Origin: QYOJ01 sp964616825
Lineage (GTDB): Bacteria > Bacteroidota > Bacteroidia > Bacteroidales > FEN-979
Length of the DNA: 15,540 nt
Reading direction: 5' to 3'
Assembly (NCBI GenBank): GCA_964616825.1
Contig: CAZTSX010000035.1
Location: 1 to 15,540, forward strand
Shown here: piece by piece, positions 7,423-12,516 of the stretch
Numbering within the stretch: the stretch's first letter is position 1
Layout of the letters: every line of letters begins with the position of its first letter
Translations under genes and position numbers: made by a program
The notes under the pieces: generated by a model
What the model was told of the DNA's origin: nothing
Databases searched by the model: none
What the model saw: only the letters and a program-made list of their open reading frames with translations

Positions 7423-7503
7423 GGAATGGAGGAATGAGGAGTAAGGAATGAGGAATGGAATTATTTTTAAAATACGAAAAGCGAACAGCGAAAAACGAGA
7501 AAA
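7423..7503 (+). repeat. Two adjacent heptamer arrays upstream of sppA
   Basis: The first block has four in-register units (7431-7458): GGAATGA, GGAGTAA, GGAATGA, GGAATGG, preceded by one out-of-register GGAATGG at 7423. The second has five (7469-7503): AAAATAC, GAAAAGC, GAACAGC, GAAAAAC, GAGAAAA. The second block uses the same words as the array before mutS (12381-12516). Unlike the other arrays, the GGAATGA block has a stop in one forward frame. It lies in a region without a functional gene. Confidence 0.8.
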
Positions 7504-7573
7504 GTGTTAATAATTAACATCAATTTGTGGAAAGCTTTTTCCGTTTCACAAAGGATATCATCCTCTCTTCAAT

Positions 7574-7581
7574 CATCTTTG
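7574..7581 (+). promoter_or_regulatory. Possible -7 box of the glucosaminidase pseudogene
   Basis: CATCTTTG followed by C differs by one base from TAnnTTTG and lies 24 nt before the likely ATG at 7605. This is weak evidence taken alone. Confidence 0.3.
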
Positions 7582-7604
7582 CAATAGATACCAAATCTCC
7601 CTGC

Positions 7605-8186
7605 ATGATCGTTCGGATCGTTTTTCTCTCACTATTTCTGTTCCTGCTGCCAATTCTATCTTTTCCTGTAATGGAAGGAGAAGATGGGAATTCCCCTCCC
7701 TCAATCTTTATCATGGGCAAAGGAGAGCAACCGGTAACCCGGATGGTTGATTTCATGCTGGATTTTAACATAAGCTGGATACGAATTACCTGAGAAAGGT
7801 TTTGAAGCTTTATATTTCAGAATGTGCTCTGGAGGGTGTTAATTACGATGTAGCAGTCTGCCAGATGTGTTTGGAGACCGGTTTTCTTCGTTTTAATGGA
7901 TCTGTCAGTCGCTTTCAGAACAATTATTGTGGTTTGGGTGCGATTAACAGCCTGACAGCAGGGGATTTGGTTTGGATCGATGGAGGAGGGGATCAGGGCC
8001 CATATTCAACACCTGAAAGCATATTGCAGTTTGGAACCGTTGAAGACCAAGCAGGTTGACAAGCGATTCCATAATGTAAAGAGAGGGATTGTTTTTACAA
8101 TCTATGATCTAACCGGGAGATGGGCAACCGATCCGGGATACGGGGATAAGATCCATTATCTCATCAAGAAGCTTTATAATCACTAA
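7605..8186 (+). pseudogene. Secreted glucosaminidase (FlgJ/LytG-like), broken by two compensating frameshifts
   Basis: Three pieces together read as one mannosyl-glycoprotein endo-beta-N-acetylglucosaminidase-like (GH73-type) peptidoglycan hydrolase of about 190 residues. Piece 1 (7605-7769) gives a signal peptide (MIVRIVFLSLFLFLLPILS) and ends MVDFMLDFN. Piece 2 (from 7772, another frame) reads KLDTNYLRKVLKLYISEC and CQMCLETGFLRF, with the expected catalytic Glu in LETG. Piece 3 (from about 7968, back in the first frame) reads GIRAHIQHLKAY, then VDKRFHNVKRG and GRWATDPGYGDKI, and stops at 8184-8186. The first change looks like loss of one base near 7770, the second like gain of one base near 7967. 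If both were corrected, the gene would be intact and of normal length. Decay and sequence error are both possible. An upstream GTG at 7527 is in frame, but the ATG at 7605 places the signal peptide properly. Confidence 0.75.
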
Positions 8187-8198
8187 GAAATAGATCTG

Positions 8199-8714
8199 TC
8201 AATCAGGTATCCATTTTCCAACATTCCCCTGATCTTTGCAGTTTTCCAGTAATTCTTTCATGGTGAAACCTGATTCCGGATGAGTCATTCTCTCCGCGAT
8301 CTCAACCAGCGGAACAAGCACAAATCTTCGGTCTGGTATCAATGGATGAGGGATCTTCAACGATGGAGTATCCATGATAAGCTTTCCGTAAAACAATATA
8401 TCAAGATCAATTGTCCGAGTCGAATAGGAAGTGAATATTGTATCTCGTTTCCTTCCTAACTCTGTTTCAATCTCCTGTAAGCCCGTCAATAAATGCATGG
8501 CAGAAAGATGGCTTTTCAGGCTGATTACCTGGTTTAAAAATGGATTTGCCTTTGTCATTCCCCATGGTTCTGTTTCATAGGTATCAGACACCTTGATGAT
8601 CTGGCCAATCACATCACTGATTCGCTTACCGGCTTCATTCAAGTGCCTTACACGATCGCCTTCGTTTGATCCAAGAGAAATATATATTAACTGATCTTCC
8701 ACTAGCCCGGGCAT
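8199..8714 (-). CDS. folK: 2-amino-4-hydroxy-6-hydroxymethyldihydropteridine pyrophosphokinase (HPPK)
   Basis: This 171-residue cytoplasmic enzyme transfers pyrophosphate from ATP to 6-hydroxymethyl-7,8-dihydropterin, the step before dihydropteroate synthase in folate synthesis. The family motifs appear in order: YISLGSNEGDR (11-21), YETEPWG (46-52), FLNQV (59-63), LGRKR (86-90), the Mg-binding STRTIDLDILFYG (98-110; Asp103 and Asp105), and HPLIPDRRFVLVPL (123-136). The length is normal for HPPK. The ATG at 8714 leaves only 7 nt between the start and the U-tract of the terminator of the upstream gene, so there is no room for a separate promoter outside the hairpin. A GTG at 8702 is an alternative start. 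Expression may depend on read-through from the OmpA/TPR gene. Confidence 0.96.
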   Translation of the reverse strand: MPGLVEDQLIYISLGSNEGDRVRHLNEAGKRISDVIGQIIKVSDTYETEPWGMTKANPFLNQVISLKSHLSAMHLLTGLQEIETELGRKRDTIFTSYSTRTIDLDILFYGKLIMDTPSLKIPHPLIPDRRFVLVPLVEIAERMTHPESGFTMKELLENCKDQGNVGKWIPD

Positions 8715-8721
8715 AAACAGT

Positions 8722-8756
8722 AAAAAAAAGGCTGACCCGCGTCCGGATCAGCCTTT
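8722..8756 (-). terminator. Rho-independent terminator of the OmpA/TPR gene
   Basis: On the reverse strand an 8-bp stem AAGGCTGA/TCAGCCTT, extended by two G-C pairs past a bulge and closed by a 7-nt loop, is followed by eight Us (A-run 8722-8729). It lies 20 nt after the stop codon at 8776. Confidence 0.88.
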
Positions 8757-8775
8757 CTTCGTTCATCAGTAAACC

Positions 8776-11495
8776 TTAATTCACAATTTTCTGGAATTCA
8801 GGAGTATTTGCATAGTTATAAAATTCGCGATCACCTTTTGCTTGCGCTTTCAGATCTTTGCATTTACAAGCTTTCATAAGGTATTCATACAGCATCTGTG
8901 TGTCAGCCTTCCTGGCGCCTATAACGGCAAGCAGGTAAGCTGTCTCCATAGTCTGCGGAGCGCACTTCAGGGTAGTTTCAGCTGCTGAAGTGTTTCCTGA
9001 TACTAACTGGAGCAGTCCCAGGTTGTAGTCACAGGTAGTGCCACCAAGTAACTGTGATGCTTTCTGGTAATCACCTTTAGGGATTGTCAGCACACCAATG
9101 TTGTAATTCTCATTCTCACCCAGTTCCTGAGCTTTCTTGAAATACTCATCAGCTTTCTTGTAATCCTTCAGCTTGGCATATGCAACACCGAGATTGTTGA
9201 TTGCGATCCCGTTGTTAGGAGACAGGTCGTTAGCTTTCTCCAAAAATTCGAGAGCTCTCTTATATTCTCCTGCTGCGATATTTGCAACACCAGCGTTACT
9301 CTGAGCTTTCCAGCTGTTGCTATAGAGCTTGGCTGCATTTTCGTATATATTAACCTGTTCTTTCACATCGTCGGTCAGCGTGCCGGCATATAGGATCTCT
9401 TCAACATTCAATTTTTTTGGTGCAGCGAGTGCCAACTTACTTAGTTCCTCATCAAGGAAACGTGGTTCATAAAGATTGGCTGTAATCACAGCTCTTCTCA
9501 GTGGAGGAAGCAGAAACTCCTCGATTTCGGGATAGATCAGGATCATATTGCGGATCTCCTGCTCTTTCTTGGCTTCACTCTGGGTTGAGTTGATTACGTT
9601 GAGAATCTTGTTTTTATCTTTAAGATCACTGTTCTGGACCAACTTGAGGAATCCGTTCCAGTCAGGCCCATGATGATTCAACACAAAGTTGACATCATTT
9701 GCTGCATTTTTGATCAACTCTCTTCGTTCTTTCCGGGTAAGATCTTTGTTGTCTTTGTTGGCTTCCTTGATCCATTTTTGATACTGTCCGACCATGTATT
9801 TATTGCCGGATTCCGAACGCCTCTCAGACAGGCCAACGTTAAATGTCTCTTCTCCTTCAGGTGATGCCCATCCGTCGATCTCAATGTTCTTCAGTTTCCA
9901 GCCTTGCTGCAGAAACTCATCCAGACCTGCTAATGCTTCTTTGGCTGCATCTGTTTTATTGAGGCCAAATCTCAGGTTCAATCTGGCGACATTCACCGGG
10001 TAATAGAGAACACCTGTTTTGGAGACGATCACCACTTTTTGATAGCCATGAGCGGCCATCAGTTTAGTGAGTTCGTTGCTGATTCGTGTTGGTGTGTAGA
10101 TGACACCGGGTGCCAGTAAGCGGGAAGGCAGCTCGAGAAACTTAGCTTTCACGATGATCTCATCTTTCTTTGGAATGATAATTTCCTTGGCTGTATAGAT
10201 GATCGGCTCAACCACCAGTTCGGAGGTATTCATCTCCGGCTTGTATGGAAATACCGTGGTGTAGGTGAATGATCCACCCTCTTTGTACTTGATTATGGTT
10301 CCGTCGCCGGTTAACTTCTCACCCATCAGGTGCATTGGCTTCAGCGCATACTGGCCTCCGTCATACTTCAGCACGGGCTGGAAGTACATAGCGGCTTTTT
10401 GGGCGAAATATTTTTCAGGGAATGTCCCTTTGATGGTTACAGGTACGGAGTCTCCTTTTTCAGCAAGGATAGCCGGAATCACTTCATACTTCACTTCACT
10501 ATATCTCTTGGCCATCTCTTTCAGGTTGCCACCACGGTAACCGAATTTATAAGTCAGACCCAGCGTGAGGGAACTATACATGTCGTTCTTGATCTCCTTG
10601 GCCCCCCCCTTTGTCATGTCGAGGATGTCTCCATCTCTCCACCGCCAGTAGAACTCAGGATTGATCGACCAGTGCTTGTGAATGTTGATATCGAAACCAA
10701 GACCGGCGCCCACTTTGAATTCGAGGTTGTGTTTNNNNNNNNNNNNNNNNNNNNNNNNNNNNNNNNNNNNNNNNNNNNNNNNNNNNNNNNNNNNNNNNNN
10801 NNNNNNNNNNNNNNNNNNNNNNNNNNNNNNNNNNGAATGTTGATATCGAAACCAAGACCGGCGCCCACTTTGAATTCGAGGTTGTGTTTAAACAGACCAC
10901 TCGTGTTCCCCATGTTGGTTGCATTTTTAGTCCCAATCCAGGCATCATCTACATTAAGCAAATTGTCTGTCCGGTGACCAATGGTCTGGTCAGCGCCAAC
11001 ACCAAAGATGGCATAGGAGCTGAACACTCGTTCAGGTTTGGAACCCAAAATCCAGTTCAACCAGTTAACAGTTACCTGGAGGTCGGTTTCCCATGGATAG
11101 GCAACGAACTCTTTGTGCAGGTAATGAGGCTTGGGATCGGCCGGAGCGCCTTCATCAAAATCGTAAATAAATTTACCCTCAACCTTTGACTGAAGTTTTC
11201 CATGGGCAATACGTCCACGAACACCGATCACACGGGTAAATTGTTTGGTTAAGACAAGACCATAGTTATAGCCCATAGAGCCCTCACCCAGGTTAATCCA
11301 GAGATTTCTGGAGAGATCACCATTGAATTGCATGATCCCGCCAAAAGCCTGGACTGACCAATAGCTGTAGGAAGGAGCTGTGTCTCTGTATTTCTTTTCT
11401 TTGGTTTGCTCATCCTGACTAAATGCAAGAACAGGTATAAGCGCTACCAGAAGGACGATCAATACCTTCGACAAGTTTCGGTAAAACTTTTTCAT
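8776..11495 (-). CDS. OmpA-like/TPR outer-membrane protein (split by an artificial assembly gap)
   Basis: After collapsing the duplicated 55 bp and the 100 Ns, this is one frame of 854 residues (2720-155=2565 nt, divisible by three). Residues 1-26 are a signal peptide (LIVLLVALIPVLAFS then QDE). Residues about 40-270 look like an outer-membrane beta-barrel domain (alternating aromatic strands, ending SSLTLGLTYKFGYRGG). Residues about 440-525 are OmpA-like, with the phylum's variant core IEIDGWASPEGEETFNVGLS followed by RRS. Residues about 665-780 hold TPR motifs (NAGVANIAAGEYKRALEFLE, NNLGVAYAKLKDYKKADEYF). OmpA-like domains generally bind peptidoglycan, and TPRs suggest protein partners in the periplasm. 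The exact function is not recognised. It has its own promoter at 11539-11567 and a strong terminator. As deposited, the gap shifts the frame and splits the gene into two apparent pieces. It is not truly broken. Confidence 0.87.
10680..10889. other. Scaffold gap: 100 Ns flanked by identical 55-bp copies
   Basis: Positions 10680-10734 and 10835-10889 are identical (both begin GAATGTTGATATCG and end GGTTGTGTTT), and 10735-10834 is exactly 100 Ns. The two copies are contig ends that overlap by one assembly k-mer length, and the scaffolder failed to merge them. The true distance is most likely a simple merge, which restores the reading frame of the OmpA/TPR gene. Confidence 0.93.
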
Positions 11496-11538
11496 ACTGC
11501 TGAATTTTAGATTTATTAATTTTATGTTTACTGATTCA

Positions 11539-11567
11539 CAAATATATTAAAAAAAAAACCAAACCAA
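11539..11567 (-). promoter_or_regulatory. Promoter of the OmpA/TPR gene
   Basis: The reverse strand has TATATTTG (11546-11539), a perfect -7 box, with TTG at 11567-11565, 18 nt upstream. The start codon at 11495 gives a leader of about 36 nt. The rest of 11496-11719 is A/T-rich and shows no other feature except a single GCGATAC heptamer near 11571. Confidence 0.6.
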
Positions 11568-11719
11568 CACGCGATACATAAAAAATTAATTAAATGTAAG
11601 GTGTTAATAACTTGATTCCTAATTTTTTATTCAATATTTCGATCGATTCAGTTGGTAAAAATAGTAAAAGTTTTATGATATTCTACGCAACTGGGATAGA
11701 AGAGTTTCATTTTTTGAAG

Positions 11720-12253
11720 TTATTTTACGCTCTTTCTCAGGAGTTCCCAGATTACGATTCCAGCGGAAACAGCTACATTAAGAGAATGTTTTGTTCCGAA
11801 TTGAGGGATCTCAATAGCCACATCTGCGAAGTCAAGTACCTCTTCAGAAACACCTGTTATTTCATTGCCAAAGATGAGCGCCAATTGGGTGCCGGATTCA
11901 ATAGTAAACTTTGACAATGGTATGCTTTTGTCAGTCTGCTCGATAACAACGATTTGACACCCCACCTTTTTCAGCTTTCTAACTGCGGCCTGGGAAGTTG
12001 GATAATATTCCCAGTTTACCGATTCAGTTGCCCCAAGGGCTGTACGATGGATCTCGCGGTGAGGTGGGGTTGCCGTGATACCGCACAGAAAGATCGCTTC
12101 AAGGTTGAATGCATCTGCAGTTCTGAATACAGACCCCACATTATGCAAACTACGAATATTGTCAAGCACGACAACGACAGATCGTTTTTTCCGGGCTTTG
12201 AACTCCTCAAGGGATGGGCGGTTTAATTCGGACATGGAGAGTTTGCGCATCAT
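11720..12253 (-). CDS. SPOUT (TrmH/SpoU family) RNA 2'-O-methyltransferase
   Basis: This protein of 171-177 residues methylates a ribose 2'-OH of tRNA or rRNA with S-adenosylmethionine. The three SpoU motifs are present: DNIRSLHNVGSVFRTAD (31-47; motif 1, with Asn32 and Arg44), LIFGNEITGV (126-135; motif 2), and the trefoil-knot IPQFGTKHSLNVAVSAG (149-165; motif 3). It has no extra N-terminal substrate-binding domain. That resembles TrmH (Gm18 tRNA) or a related small member more than RlmB, but the substrate cannot be read from the sequence. The start is ambiguous: ATG at 12253, ATG at 12250, or ATG at 12235 (MSELNRPSLEEF), which gives the more usual N-terminus. The ATG at 12253 lies within a 7-bp repeat array. 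It is divergent from mutS. Confidence 0.9.
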   Translation of the reverse strand: MMRKLSMSELNRPSLEEFKARKKRSVVVVLDNIRSLHNVGSVFRTADAFNLEAIFLCGITATPPHREIHRTALGATESVNWEYYPTSQAAVRKLKKVGCQIVVIEQTDKSIPLSKFTIESGTQLALIFGNEITGVSEEVLDFADVAIEIPQFGTKHSLNVAVSAGIVIWELLRKSVK

Positions 12254-12285
12254 GTTCGCTTTTCGCTATTCGTTTTTGGCTTTTC
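12251..12285 (-). repeat. Heptamer array at the methyltransferase start
   Basis: Five 7-bp units on the reverse strand: GAAAAGC, CAAAAAC, GAATAGC, GAAAAGC, GAACATG. They form the end of the leader and supply the upstream ATG. The words match those at 7476-7496 and 12444-12516. Confidence 0.75.
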
Positions 12286-12304
12286 TTTTAATTCTTTGGA
12301 TACG

Positions 12305-12312
12305 CAAAATTA
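12305..12312 (-). promoter_or_regulatory. -7 box for the methyltransferase gene
   Basis: The reverse strand has TAATTTTG, a perfect TAnnTTTG, about 52 nt before the ATG at 12253. The leader would run through the heptamer array at 12251-12285. No clear -33 TTTG was found. Confidence 0.45.
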
Positions 12313-12349
12313 GGGAAACGATTACACTTTTACAGAGTTATCAACATAA

Positions 12350-12381
12350 TTTGAGAGTTCACTTCAGGAAGAGTATTTTTG
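12350..12381 (+). promoter_or_regulatory. Promoter of mutS
   Basis: TTTG (12350-12353), a 20-nt spacer and TATTTTTG (12374-12381) fit the Bacteroidota consensus exactly. The final G of the -7 box is the first base of the GAAATAC array, so transcription should begin within the repeats (about 12388). Confidence 0.7.
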
Positions 12382-12516
12382 AAATACGAAATACGAAATA
12401 CGAAATACGAAATACGAAATACGAAATACGAAATACGAAATACGAACAGCGAAAAATGTCATTGCGAGGAAAGTAATGACGAAGCAAAGCGAATGGCGAA
12501 AAGCGAAAAGCGAAAA
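12381..12516 (+). repeat. Heptamer arrays and a nested palindromic repeat in the mutS leader
   Basis: Nine perfect GAAATAC copies (12381-12443) are followed by GAACAGC and GAAAAAT. An element with ends GTCATT/AATGAC comes next (12458-12480). After an 8-nt spacer come GCGAATG and three GCGAAAA (12489-12516). The first copy also pairs with upstream sequence: GTATTT-TTG-AAATAC (12373-12387). The array forms the mRNA leader and continues into the first codons of mutS. Confidence 0.9.
12458..12488 (+). repeat. Copy of the dispersed GTCATTGCGAGG... repeat
   Basis: GTCATTGCGAGGAAAGTAAT continues with GACGAAGCAAA. Its translation contains CHCEESNDEAK, which resembles the CHCEERSDEAIS-type peptides that appear in spurious ORFs from many bacterial genomes carrying this dispersed palindrome-edged repeat. 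The ends GTCATT and AATGAC (12458-12463, 12475-12480) form a perfect 6-bp stem. It is inserted between two heptamer blocks. Confidence 0.6.

Noticed and set aside
10330..10977. Open frames reading through the N run on either strand
   Set aside because: They translate unknown bases and the antisense of the OmpA/TPR gene. The gap is an assembly artefact.
12379..12492. Extending MutS to a TTG start at 12379
   Set aside because: The extra 38 residues are only translated GAAATAC repeat (KYEIRNT copies) and the CHCEE-type repeat. The predicted transcript start lies after this TTG.
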